This document shows positions 23,970 through 32,014 of a stretch of DNA of 64,000 nt, one piece after another (the first letter of the stretch is position 1; every line of letters begins with the position of its first letter). The notes under the pieces are model-generated. The model saw only the letters and a list, made by a program, of their open reading frames with translations. It was not told the DNA's origin and made no database searches. The stretch lies in the NCBI RefSeq assembly GCF_001050345.1, contig NZ_LFMW01000012.1, positions 1-64,000 of the forward strand, read 5' to 3'. Both the position numbers and the translations under genes were made by a program. The stretch is from Pseudomonas fildesensis. GTDB lineage: Bacteria; Pseudomonadota; Gammaproteobacteria; Pseudomonadales; Pseudomonadaceae.

Positions 23970-24938
23970 GCAGAACAATCTGGTCATCGCCTTCAACCGT
24001 TTTTTGTACACCCGTCGCGCTTCCAGCGCCTCCTCGAGCGTCACCGCCACAAACCCCGCCCGCTGGTTCGGCTGCATCTGCCCGATCAAATCCAGGTCGG
24101 CACTGATCACCGTGCCGATCATCGCGTAACCGCCACCCGACACCGCATCCCGGTGCAGCACAATCGGCTCCAGCCCGGCCGGTACCTGGATCGAACCGAT
24201 GGGGTAGCAACTGTCGACGATGTTCGACGGATCAGACCCCGCACCAAACGGCTGCTCACGTGGCTGAAAGCTCAGCGCACTGCCGCCCTTGAAGCGATAA
24301 CCGATGCGGTCCGCTTCGGAACCCACGGTCCACGGTTCAGCAAAAAAGCTGCTTTTCGCCGCATCCGTCAGGCGCTCGTAATACAACCCCGGCACCACGC
24401 GCAACGTCACATCGCCGCCGACCGAACTGCGCAGCGCCATGGGTAAACTGTTACCCGCGCGCCCCTGGCCGCTGGCCTCGCCGATGGGCAGTTCATCGCC
24501 CTCCTGCAAGCGCCGCCCGTGAAAACCACCGAGCGCCCCCAGGGTGTACGTCGAGCGGCTGCCGAGCACCAACGGCACATCGATGCCACCGGCGACCGCG
24601 AGGTAAGTACGCGCGCCCGCCTTGGGAAATTCAAAGCGCAACACCTGCCCGGCGCGCACCTGGAAGGCGGTGTCCTGGTGCACCACTTCGCCATCCAGGC
24701 GCGGTGACATCAACGCGCCGCTGAGTGCCACCAGGGCGTCCTGCCGGAACTCCAACTCGGGGCCGATCAACGTGCATTCCAACCCGGCCACACCGACCGG
24801 GTTGCCCACCAGATGGTTGGCCGCGCTCAGTGCGTATGGGTCCAGTGCGCCCGATGGCGGAATGCCCAAGTGGTAATAGCCTTCGCGGCCAAGGTCCTGC
24901 ACGGAAGTAGCGAGGCCGGGTTTGAGGACCTTGATCAT
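23967..24938 (-). CDS. pxpC: 5-oxoprolinase subunit PxpC (biotin-dependent carboxyltransferase-type)
   Basis: A 323-residue subunit of the bacterial ATP-dependent 5-oxoprolinase (PxpABC), which converts 5-oxoproline to glutamate. It belongs to the AHS2/KipA family: KPGLATSVQDLGREGYYHLG at the start, ALDPYALSAANHLVGN, and near the end YAMIGTVISADLDLIGQ. It starts with a 4-bp ATGA overlap on the pxpB stop, so it is translated with it. The stop lies in the edge of a palindromic element, so the last residues may vary between strains. Confidence 0.92.
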   Translation of the reverse strand: MIKVLKPGLATSVQDLGREGYYHLGIPPSGALDPYALSAANHLVGNPVGVAGLECTLIGPELEFRQDALVALSGALMSPRLDGEVVHQDTAFQVRAGQVLRFEFPKAGARTYLAVAGGIDVPLVLGSRSTYTLGALGGFHGRRLQEGDELPIGEASGQGRAGNSLPMALRSSVGGDVTLRVVPGLYYERLTDAAKSSFFAEPWTVGSEADRIGYRFKGGSALSFQPREQPFGAGSDPSNIVDSCYPIGSIQVPAGLEPIVLHRDAVSGGGYAMIGTVISADLDLIGQMQPNQRAGFVAVTLEEALEARRVYKKRLKAMTRLFC

Positions 24939-25813
24939 GCCAGCGCCTCCTGCAGGGTTTTCGGGTAGCCGACGGGGTCTTCGAGAAACGCGTCGAGGGA
25001 AAATTCCACCGGGCGGATGCGCAGGTCGAAACGGCCTGCGTCCACCTCGGCGACGGCCAGGTCATAGGCGTCGCGATCCATGGGTTTGAACTGCACGATA
25101 TCGCCGGGGCGGAAGAACACCATGTGTTCCTTGAGGTACGCCAACTGCTGCTGCGGGTCGTAGATCGGTGCCGGGGTCACGCCGAACATCTGGTAACCGC
25201 CGGCGCCGCGCACCGAGTAAATGCAGCCAAAACAGCCGCCGTGGCCGAGGGTCAGCTTGGGGGTGTCGGTGCGCGGGCGCAGGTACTTGGGCACCTGCAA
25301 TTGCCGCTCGCGCTCGACCATCTGGAACATGAACGGCAAGCCCGCGACAAAGCCAACCATCGACACAAACCACGGCGCGCCGCTGTGAGCGGCGATGAAC
25401 GCATCCACATCGGCCAAGCCATTGATGCGCGCGGCGTACTCCAGGTCGGTGCCGCTGGGGTCTTGATGGCGGTCGCGAAAACGCATCAGGGTTTCATGGG
25501 TCCAGGGGTCGTTATAGAGCACCGGAATTTCGATGATGCGCGTGTGCAAGGTGCGTTCGGCCACCGCCTGGGCTTCGGCGCTTTGCACCGCGTCGAGCAA
25601 TACCTGGGGCGCGATACGATCGGGGTCGAAGCGAATCTGGAACGACGCATTGGCCAGGCACACATCCAGCACGCCTTCCAGCGCCAGGCGCTCCACGGCG
25701 CGAGTCACCGCCATGCCCTTGAAAAAGGCCTCCAGGGACATGCTGTCGCTGACCTCGGCAAACAGGTGTTCATCAGCGCCGAAGCTGTAGCGGATGGGGG
25801 ACGTTTCAGCCAT
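24935..25813 (-). CDS. pxpB: 5-oxoprolinase subunit PxpB
   Basis: A 292-residue AHS1/KipI-family subunit of 5-oxoprolinase. The core motifs are DLEYAARINGLADVDAFIAAHSG, GFVAGLPFMFQM, and GGCFGCIYSVRGAGGYQMFG near residue 205. It is about 60 residues longer than the compact E. coli-type PxpB, the extra length lying at the C-terminus (RDAYDLAVAEVDAGRFDLRI and onward), as in the longer subtype. AGAGGA precedes the ATG. It is 55 bp downstream of pxpA and overlaps pxpC. Confidence 0.9.
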   Translation of the reverse strand: MAETSPIRYSFGADEHLFAEVSDSMSLEAFFKGMAVTRAVERLALEGVLDVCLANASFQIRFDPDRIAPQVLLDAVQSAEAQAVAERTLHTRIIEIPVLYNDPWTHETLMRFRDRHQDPSGTDLEYAARINGLADVDAFIAAHSGAPWFVSMVGFVAGLPFMFQMVERERQLQVPKYLRPRTDTPKLTLGHGGCFGCIYSVRGAGGYQMFGVTPAPIYDPQQQLAYLKEHMVFFRPGDIVQFKPMDRDAYDLAVAEVDAGRFDLRIRPVEFSLDAFLEDPVGYPKTLQEALA

Positions 25814-25868
25814 GTCTGTTCCTCTTGGAATCGTTATAGAAAGGCAGGCAAAAAAGTTATTTCTGATC

Positions 25869-26630
25869 TTATTTTTTTGGTGTTTTGACTGCTATTCCCG
25901 CCTGGTCCAACGCTTCGCGGGTCGCCTCTACCAGTTCCAGGGCCCCGGGGGTGTCGCTGTGCAGGCAGATGGAATCGAATTCTATAAACAGGTCTTCGCC
26001 TTCTACGGTCCGTACCAGGCCGGTCTGACACGCACGCAAGACACGCGCCGCAACCGTTGCAGGATCCAGCGCACGCACGTTGCGGGTAAACACGATAGAT
26101 CCGGTCAGATCGTACTCACGGTCGGCATAAAACTCGCGCACCACCGGCTGCCCCAATTCCTTGGCCACGCGCCAGATCACCGAGTTGGGCATGCAGTACA
26201 GCAGTAAGGTCGGCTCGATGAATTGCAGGTTTTGCACCAGCAGGCGTGCGGCCTCTTCGTCGCGGGCCAGGTGCATGTAAAGCGCACCGTGGGGCTTGAT
26301 GTGTTGCAGGGTCACGCCCTGGGCCCGGGCGATTTCACGCAGGGCGCCGAGCTGGTAGAGGATGTCGTCGACCAATTCCTGAGCGGGAGCGTTGATATGC
26401 CGGCGGCCAAATCCCACCAGGTCGCGAAAGCCGGGATGGGCACCGATCGCCACACCCAGCTGCTTGGCGCGTTCGACGGTGCGGCGCATGGTGCCGGGGT
26501 CGCCGGCGTGGAAGCCGGTGGCGATATTCGCCGAGCTGATATAGGCCATCAGCTCGGAATCGACGCCATCGCCGATGGTCCAGGGGCCGAAGCCTTCGCC
26601 CATGTCTGAATTGAAATCCACTGCCTGCAT
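25869..26630 (-). CDS. pxpA: 5-oxoprolinase subunit PxpA (LamB/YcsF family)
   Basis: A 253-residue protein of the LamB/YcsF family that carries out the hydrolytic part of the 5-oxoprolinase reaction with PxpB and PxpC. The N-terminal signature DFNSDMGEGFGPW is followed by SANIATGFHAGDPGTMRRTV and GAHPGFRDLVGFGRR, which hold the metal-type ligands. ATG 26630 is chosen with GGAG about 11 bp upstream; an in-frame TTG at 26648 is possible. It is the first gene of pxpABC, with a LysR-type dyad about 85 bp upstream. Confidence 0.92.
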   Translation of the reverse strand: MQAVDFNSDMGEGFGPWTIGDGVDSELMAYISSANIATGFHAGDPGTMRRTVERAKQLGVAIGAHPGFRDLVGFGRRHINAPAQELVDDILYQLGALREIARAQGVTLQHIKPHGALYMHLARDEEAARLLVQNLQFIEPTLLLYCMPNSVIWRVAKELGQPVVREFYADREYDLTGSIVFTRNVRALDPATVAARVLRACQTGLVRTVEGEDLFIEFDSICLHSDTPGALELVEATREALDQAGIAVKTPKK

Positions 26631-26709
26631 CGGGGGTTGCTCCGCCAAAGGTGATGCTGGAAAGTAGGCTGGCGCTTGACCCCTTGGGAAGATCTATTAT
26701 CAGATAGGG

Positions 26710-26729
26710 TATCTTCTGAAAATCAGATA
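26710..26729. promoter_or_regulatory. LysR-type dyad upstream of pxpA
   Basis: TATCTTCTGAAAATCAGATA contains the perfect 5-3-5 dyad TCTGA-AAA-TCAGA with outer TATCT/AGATA. A direct repeat ATCAGATA occurs at 26699-26706 and 26722-26729. It sits where a divergent LysR protein would bind. Confidence 0.55.
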
Positions 26730-26759
26730 TCACTAAGCTCCTGACGACAGATCGACACC

Positions 26760-26873
26760 GATCGTTCGCATGCTCTGCGTGGGAATGAATCCTGTGACGC
26801 TCCGCGTCACGACTTTAAAAGCAGACGCAGAGCGTCCTGGGCTGCTTTCCCACGCGGAGCGTGGGAACGATCA
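26760..26873. repeat. 115-bp compound palindromic element, copy 2
   Basis: It has the same layout as 23855-23969: outer GATCGTT...GAACGATC ends, inner GTGACGCTCCGCGTCACGAC and CAGACGCAGAGCGTC. It ends 12 bp before the lysR start codon at 26886, so it forms that gene's leader. Confidence 0.8.
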
Positions 26874-26885
26874 GGGGAAAGCCTT

Positions 26886-27803
26886 ATGTCACTGACTTTG
26901 CGCCAAATCCGCTACTTCGTCGCCACCGCCGAAATCGGCCAGATTTCCCAAGCGGCGATTCACTTGAACATCTCTCAATCGGCGGTGACCACCGCGATCA
27001 AGGAGCTGGAGGCGATGCTCGGCGCCCAGCTGTTTGTGCGCTCGGCCCAGGGCATGAACCTGACTGACGCCGGCCGGCATTTTCTCAACCGCGCCTACGT
27101 GATCGTGCGCAGTGTCGACGACGCGCTGAACAGCCCCCTGCCCGACTACCGCGCCAGCGGCGTATTACGCGTGGCCGCCAGCTACACAGTGCTGGGTTAC
27201 TTCCTGCCCCACCATTTGCAGCGCATGGAACACTGGCACCCCGACGTGACCATCGAAGTGTTCGAACAGGAGCGCCAAGCCATCGAACACGGCCTGCTCG
27301 ACGGCCAGTTCGACATGGCCGTGGTGCTCACCGCCAACCTCACCCACCCGGATATCGTCTCGGAAATCCTGTTCAACTCGGAGCGACGCCTGTGGTTGCC
27401 CAGCCATCACCCGTTGTGCGAGCGCGGCGCCGTGAGCCTGGCGGATGTGGCCGAAGAACCCTACATCCTGCTCACCGTCGACGAAGCCGAACACAGCGCC
27501 ATGCGCTACTGGGAGCAGGCCGGGCAAACGCCCAAGGTGCGGCTGCGCACCAGTTCGGTGGAGGCGGTACGCAGCATGGTCGCCAATGGCAGCGGCGTGG
27601 CGATTCTGTCCGACCTGGTGCATCGGCCCTGGTCACTGGAAGGCAAGCGCATCGAAACCCTGACCGTGACCGACAAGGTCACGCCCATGAGCGTCGGCCT
27701 GGCCTGGCACCGCGAGCGCGCGTTTACCCCGGCGATGCAGGCGTTCCGCGATTACTTCCATGATGCGTTCCTGACGCCTCAACAATTGTCGGCACGGCGT
27801 TAG
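26886..27803 (+). CDS. LysR family regulator, probable pxp regulator
   Basis: A 305-residue LysR regulator: HTH LRQIRYFVATAEIGQISQAA, LNISQSAVTTAIKELEAML, then the substrate domain (GVLRVAASYTVLGYFLPHHL). It is divergent from pxpABC, and the dyad in the gap suggests it controls 5-oxoproline catabolism; this is inference from position. GGGGAAA precedes the ATG. It overlaps the next, convergent lysR by 4 bp. Confidence 0.9.
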   Translation: MSLTLRQIRYFVATAEIGQISQAAIHLNISQSAVTTAIKELEAMLGAQLFVRSAQGMNLTDAGRHFLNRAYVIVRSVDDALNSPLPDYRASGVLRVAASYTVLGYFLPHHLQRMEHWHPDVTIEVFEQERQAIEHGLLDGQFDMAVVLTANLTHPDIVSEILFNSERRLWLPSHHPLCERGAVSLADVAEEPYILLTVDEAEHSAMRYWEQAGQTPKVRLRTSSVEAVRSMVANGSGVAILSDLVHRPWSLEGKRIETLTVTDKVTPMSVGLAWHRERAFTPAMQAFRDYFHDAFLTPQQLSARR

Positions 27804-28696
27804 AGCTGGGCTTGCAGCGTGGCCGCCAGCCAGTCCATGAACACCCGCACCCGCAACGGTAAATGCCGCTGCCCGGCGTAGAGCAGGGATACGTCCAACG
27901 GCGGCGCCGGGTAATCCGGTAAAAACGCGACCAACTCACCGCTGGCCAACTGATCGCCAATACCGAGGGCCGGCACTTGGGTAATCCCGAAGCCGCCCAG
28001 GCACGCCGACTTGTACGCATCGGTGCTGTTGACGGTAACCCGCCCGGCCATGGGAATGCGCTGCACTTTGTTGCCCTGCTGGTATTCGAACCCCGCCGAG
28101 CGCGAACCCAGCGGCCGCACGTAATGCACCAACTGATGATCGGCCAGGTCTGCCAGCGTCTGCGGCACGCCATAACGTTGCAGGTACGCCGCGCTCGCGC
28201 AGTTGATCATCGGCAGGCTGCACAACAGCCGCGCCACCACGGACTGGTCCGGCTGCGCACCGACGCGCAACACACAGTCAAACCCCTCGGCGAGCAGGTC
28301 GACCTGACGGTCGGTGGTGCTGATTTCCAGCTCGATGAGCGGGTGCGCGCGCATGAATTCCGGCAGGCGCGGCAGGATCAATTCCCGCGCCATCACGTTG
28401 GGCATGTCCACACGGATGCGCCCGGCCAGTTGCGCTTCGTCCTGGCGAAACAGCCCTTCGAGTTCCTCCATGTGCGCGAGCAAATCCTTACTGCGCTCAT
28501 AGAGCACGCGACCGTCCTGGGTCGCCTGCACCTTGCGCGTGGTGCGCTGCAACAGCCGCGTGCCGAGTAGTTCTTCCAGCGCCTGCACGTGCTCGGACAC
28601 GGTGGAGCGCGGCAGGCCCAGGCTCTCGCCGGCGCCGGTGAAACTCGACAGTTCGGTGACGCGCACGAAGGTGCGCAGCAACTCCAGTTTGTTCAT
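27800..28696 (-). CDS. LysR family transcriptional regulator
   Basis: A 298-residue LysR regulator of the CrgA/AaeR-like branch: MNKLELLRTFVRVTELSSFT, SLGLPRSTVSEHVQALEELL, RTTRKVQATQDGRVLYERSK, then GRIRVDMPNVMARELILPRL. It is divergent from the SDR gene with 103 bp between, so the SDR is the likely target. The ligand is unknown. Confidence 0.92.
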   Translation of the reverse strand: MNKLELLRTFVRVTELSSFTGAGESLGLPRSTVSEHVQALEELLGTRLLQRTTRKVQATQDGRVLYERSKDLLAHMEELEGLFRQDEAQLAGRIRVDMPNVMARELILPRLPEFMRAHPLIELEISTTDRQVDLLAEGFDCVLRVGAQPDQSVVARLLCSLPMINCASAAYLQRYGVPQTLADLADHQLVHYVRPLGSRSAGFEYQQGNKVQRIPMAGRVTVNSTDAYKSACLGGFGITQVPALGIGDQLASGELVAFLPDYPAPPLDVSLLYAGQRHLPLRVRVFMDWLAATLQAQL

Positions 28697-28799
28697 GGAT
28701 TGTTCGCCCTATCCGGCCAGTGATTCCGCTTTCACTCTGTTTATCACGTAACAGCCGGACAAATACACTTCATCCCACGATCACTCAGAGGAACTCACC

Positions 28800-29558
28800 A
28801 TGACCCGCAAAATCGCATTGATCACCGGCGCCAGCCGCGGCCTGGGCAAAAGCGCCGCGCTGCACCTCGCGGCGCAAGGCGTCGATATCATCGGCACGTA
28901 TCACAGCAAAGCGGATGAGGCGCAGGCGGTGGTCGCGCAGATCGAACAATTGGGTGGCCGCGCCGCCATGCTGCAACTGGATGTCAGCCAGAGCACGACC
29001 TTCAACGATTTCGTCGGCGAAGTAAGTGGCGTGCTCAAGGATGTTTTCGCACAGGATCACTTCGACTTTCTGATCAACAACGCCGGGATTGGCATTCATG
29101 CCAGCTTCGCCGAGACCACCGAAGCCCAGTTCGACCAACTGGTGGCGATCCAATTCAAGGGTCCGTTTTTCCTGACCCAGAAGTTGTTGCCGTTGATCCG
29201 CGACGGTGGGCGCATGCTCAATATTTCCAGCGGCCTGGCGCGCTTCAGCCTGCCGGGCTACGCGGCGTACGCCGCCATGAAAGGCGCGATGGAAGTGCTG
29301 ACCCGCTACCAGGCCAAAGAATTGGGCGCACGTGGCATCAGCGTCAACATCCTCGCCCCTGGCGCCATTGAGACCGACTTCGGCGGCGGCGCGGTGCGCG
29401 ACAACGCAAACCTCAACGCCATGGTCGCCAGCAACACCGCCCTGGGCCGCGCGGGTTTACCGGATGACATCGGCGGGGCGATTTCCCTCTTGCTGGCCGA
29501 CGGCAGCCACTGGATCACCGGGCAACGTATCGAGGCGTCGGGCGGCATGTTTTTGTAA
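28800..29558 (+). CDS. Short-chain dehydrogenase/reductase
   Basis: A 252-residue NAD(P)-dependent classical SDR: TGASRGLGKSAALHL (TGxxxGxG, residues 11-17), NNAGIGIHA, catalytic Ser in NISSGLARF and YAAYAAMKGA with the YxxxK pair, ILAPGAIETDF. The C-terminal HWITGQRIEASGGMFL is typical. The substrate is unknown. GAGGAA lies upstream of the ATG. Its last 102 bp overlap the antisense 3' end of the PACE transporter gene. Confidence 0.92.
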   Translation: MTRKIALITGASRGLGKSAALHLAAQGVDIIGTYHSKADEAQAVVAQIEQLGGRAAMLQLDVSQSTTFNDFVGEVSGVLKDVFAQDHFDFLINNAGIGIHASFAETTEAQFDQLVAIQFKGPFFLTQKLLPLIRDGGRMLNISSGLARFSLPGYAAYAAMKGAMEVLTRYQAKELGARGISVNILAPGAIETDFGGGAVRDNANLNAMVASNTALGRAGLPDDIGGAISLLLADGSHWITGQRIEASGGMFL

Positions 29559-29969
29559 GAGTTTTTCGCGCAACACGTCATACCCCCAGTGATACACATA
29601 GGTGTACGGCAGGAAGAACAGCAGCACGCCGATGTCGAGGATAAACGCCTGCATCAGGCTGATATTCAGCCACGCAGCAATCAAGGGCACGCACACCAGG
29701 ATCAGCCCGCCTTCGAACAGCAGGGCGTGCAGCACGCGGGTCCAACCGTTGTTGGCCAGTTGCAGGCGGGCCTTGAGGCGGTCGAACAGGCCGTTGAAGA
29801 TCACGTTCCAGGTCAACGCCATCAGGCTGATTGCCAGGGTGACCATGCCCATCTCCAGGGCAGGTTTGTCCATGATCCACGCCAGTAAGGGGGTGCAGAT
29901 CAACAACGCCAGGGCCTCGAAACCGATGGCCTGGCAAACGCGTTCAGTAATGGATTTGGTAGGGTTCAT
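29457..29969 (-). CDS. PACE-family biocide/polyamine efflux transporter
   Basis: A 170-residue inner-membrane proton-driven exporter of the PACE family (two tandem bacterial transmembrane pair domains, four helices). Features are SITERVCQAIGFEALALLIC, MALTWNVIFNGLFDRL, RVLHALLFEGGLILVCVPLIA and VLLFFLPYTYVYHWGYD, including the conserved Glu of the first helix (GFEALA). Most relatives end soon after YDVLREKLL; here about 33 extra residues (KHAARRLDTLPGD onward) are read from the antisense strand of the SDR gene. It is divergent from a lysR gene, the usual PACE arrangement. Confidence 0.9.
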   Translation of the reverse strand: MNPTKSITERVCQAIGFEALALLICTPLLAWIMDKPALEMGMVTLAISLMALTWNVIFNGLFDRLKARLQLANNGWTRVLHALLFEGGLILVCVPLIAAWLNISLMQAFILDIGVLLFFLPYTYVYHWGYDVLREKLLQKHAARRLDTLPGDPVAAVGQQEGNRPADVIR

Positions 29970-30057
29970 GACCCGGCTCCGTGAGTGACAACGGTTGCCA
30001 TCATTACCCCTTGAGTCGATACTTCATAACCAATAACCATCGATCAAGGCGATAGTC

Positions 30058-30912
30058 ATGGCGTCCCATGAAGTGCTCCAGGCGTTTGTGCAAGCTGCCA
30101 CCCAAGGCTCGTTTTCGGCGGCGGCGCGCAAGTTGGGCAAGAGCCAGTCCACCGTCAGCGCTGCAGTGGCCAGCCTTGAGATCGACTTGGACGTGGTGCT
30201 GTTTGATCGCAGCAGCCGCAAGCCGACGCTGACCCCGGCGGGGCATGTGTTGTTGCAGCGCGCCGAGCAGGTGCTGGAGGCCAGCAGCCGTCTGGAGTTG
30301 GCGGCAAGCCAGTTGGCCCAGGGGCTGGAGCCAAAGCTGAGTATCGCGATGTCCGATACGTACCAGTCGGAACGCTTCGAACTCGCCCTCAAGGCCTTCG
30401 AACAACGCTACCCGGACCTGGAGCTGGAATGGTTGATCGCCGAATGCGAGGACTTGATCGCGCTGGTTCAGAGTGGCCGGGCGCAGATTGCCCTGATCGA
30501 AGCCCAGGACGTGTATCCGCCCGACCTGACCCGCGCGCCGGTGGCGCAACGCACTGAAATCGCCCTGTTCGTCGCCCCTACGCACCCGTTGGCCAGCCTG
30601 GCAGCCGTCGACCAGCAGGCATTGCAGCAACACCGTGAACTACGCCTGGCGAGCATCATCAACCCGAATGAAACCCGCCCTGCGGGCCGCGTGTGGTCGG
30701 CGCCGAGTTTTCTGATGCTGATGGAGATGGCCCAACTCGGCTTCGGTTGGGCGGCACTGCCGCGCTGGCTGGTGGAACGCTTTGGCAATGCCGGGCTGGT
30801 GGAACTCACCGTTCGCGGTTGGCCGCGCTCGGTGGCGGTGGATGCACTCTGGTCGCGGCAACACCCGCCGGGGCCGGCGGGGAGCTGGATGTTGGGGCAG
30901 ATGCTCGAATAA
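30058..30912 (+). CDS. LysR family regulator, probable regulator of the PACE gene
   Basis: A 284-residue LysR regulator: HTH EVLQAFVQAATQGSFSAAAR, GKSQSTVSAAVASLEIDLDV and the effector domain (LSIAMSDTYQSERFELALKA). It is divergent from the PACE efflux gene, with 88 bp between, so it probably controls it. Its stop is followed within 10 bp by a REP element that abuts the SRPBCC remnant. Confidence 0.92.
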   Translation: MASHEVLQAFVQAATQGSFSAAARKLGKSQSTVSAAVASLEIDLDVVLFDRSSRKPTLTPAGHVLLQRAEQVLEASSRLELAASQLAQGLEPKLSIAMSDTYQSERFELALKAFEQRYPDLELEWLIAECEDLIALVQSGRAQIALIEAQDVYPPDLTRAPVAQRTEIALFVAPTHPLASLAAVDQQALQQHRELRLASIINPNETRPAGRVWSAPSFLMLMEMAQLGFGWAALPRWLVERFGNAGLVELTVRGWPRSVAVDALWSRQHPPGPAGSWMLGQMLE

Positions 30913-30920
30913 CGCCCAAC

Positions 30921-30983
30921 CCTGTAGATATCGGCTTGCCGGCGATGGCGGCGTATCAGCCAATAGAAATGCAAGCTGACCCA
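30921..30983. repeat. REP-type element (GGCTTGCCGGCGATGGCG class) joined to a truncated gene
   Basis: The element contains TCGGCTTGCCGGCGATGGCG followed by GCAAGCTGACCCA. Its right edge coincides exactly with the point where homology of the SRPBCC remnant ends. A longer relative lies at 59823-59889. Confidence 0.7.
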
Positions 30984-31196
30984 CCGCGGGTACTCACTGC
31001 CATCCGGCGCACGCATCAGGGTGCGAAACAGGCCACCGACCCACAGGTTCATTTCGCACTCGGGGGTGGTCATGCCGTGGGGGCCCCACCATTGTTGCAG
31101 CAAGGCCGGTTCGGTCCAGGCACGGAAGACGCGGCTGCGCGGCGCGTCGATCAAGCGGCTGATGGACAGTTCAAATTCAGCGGGTTGCGGGTTCAT
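30984..31196 (-). pseudogene. 5' remnant of an SRPBCC/AHSA1 (Aha1-like) protein gene
   Basis: The first 71 codons encode the start of an AHSA1-type START-like domain: ELSISRLIDAPRSRVFRAWT, LLQQWWGPHGMTTPEC and FRTLMRAPDGSEYPR. Intact family members run to about 150 residues. Here the frame enters a REP element and then the antisense of the lysR gene, giving no further homology. A GGAG site still precedes the ATG at 31196. It is probably inactive. Confidence 0.75.
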
Positions 31197-31229
31197 GGGG
31201 AAACCTCCTGAGTTTTATGATTGTTGTGT

Positions 31230-31289
31230 TCAGAGATTCAATTCACGCACGGGGCGTACTTCCACACTGCCGACCCGTACCGCCGGAAC
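31230..31289 (-). pseudogene. 3' tail of a YciI/DGPF-domain protein gene
   Basis: A frame of 18 codons reading AVRVGSVEVRPVREL before a TGA at 31230-31232 resembles the ending of YciI-like (DGPF domain) proteins. Upstream the frame is closed by a stop. It lies just before the SRPBCC remnant in the same orientation, an association common for intact genes. The remainder of the 270-bp stretch to 31466 shows nothing recognisable. Confidence 0.35.
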
Positions 31290-31466
31290 TCAAGGTTTCA
31301 GCTCGAACAGACCGGCGCCGACTTCCATATTGAAAGGCGTCGATTACTTAAGAAACCCTGAGTCGAACGCGCCACCGGCCAATCGACAGCCCACTGAAAA
31401 ATAATTTCGCCCCCGGCAAACCCGCTAGAATCCGCGCTTCTGCGTAGGAATTCGGATGCCCCCCTG

Positions 31467-31961
31467 ATGGAAACCCGCCTCGTGCCCTATGAGACGTTGA
31501 GCACTGCGCAAAAACAGCAGCTCGACGGCCTGGAAGTGCATCCCGACCAACTGGCGTATTCCGGCGATATCTATTGCGCGCTGAACTCCCTGCTGGTCAA
31601 CCCGAACCCCGGCATCAAGGGCTTCGCCCTGCTCGCCGACGACACCCCAGTGGCTTTCCTCCTGCTCAAACGCCCACCGTGCCTGCCCCATTGGGCGGAT
31701 GAACACAGTGCCACGCTGCACGCGCTGCAGGTGGATCGGCATCAACAGGGACGAGGGTTTGGTAAGGCGTGTATGCGGGCGCTGCCGGATGCGGCGAAGC
31801 AGGCGTGGCCGCAGATCGAGGCGCTGGAGCTGTCGGTGGACACCAACAACGTGGCGGCGATGGGCTTGTATCTGGGCGCGGGGTGGGCGGATAGCGGCGA
31901 GGCCTATAAGGGCCGGATTGGGTATGAGCGCAGGTTGAGTTGGGTGTTTAACGCTCGGTGA
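31467..31961 (+). CDS. GNAT family N-acetyltransferase
   Basis: A 164-residue acetyltransferase using acetyl-CoA. Motif A reads LHALQVDRHQQGRGFGKACM (Q-x-x-G-x-G type CoA loop), followed by LELSVDTNNVAAMGLYLGAGW. The acceptor is unknown. It is a single gene, followed by a 48-bp inverted repeat. Confidence 0.87.
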   Translation: METRLVPYETLSTAQKQQLDGLEVHPDQLAYSGDIYCALNSLLVNPNPGIKGFALLADDTPVAFLLLKRPPCLPHWADEHSATLHALQVDRHQQGRGFGKACMRALPDAAKQAWPQIEALELSVDTNNVAAMGLYLGAGWADSGEAYKGRIGYERRLSWVFNAR

Positions 31962-31962
31962 A

Positions 31963-32010
31963 TGTCACGCAAACATGACTTTTTGAAGTGAATGTCATGT
32001 TTACGTGACA
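31963..32010. repeat. Long near-perfect inverted repeat between convergent acetyltransferase genes
   Basis: TGTCACGCAAACATGAC (31963-31979) pairs with GTCATGTTTACGTGACA (31994-32010), 16 of 17 positions, around a 14-nt loop. No T run follows, so it may be a factor-independent mRNA end of unusual type or an operator-like dyad. Confidence 0.6.
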
Positions 32011-32014
32011 GGGA

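Noticed and set aside
30468..30983. Continuation of the SRPBCC reading frame for 170 codons after residue 71
   Set aside because: This part is REP sequence followed by the exact antisense of the lysR gene and has no SRPBCC homology.
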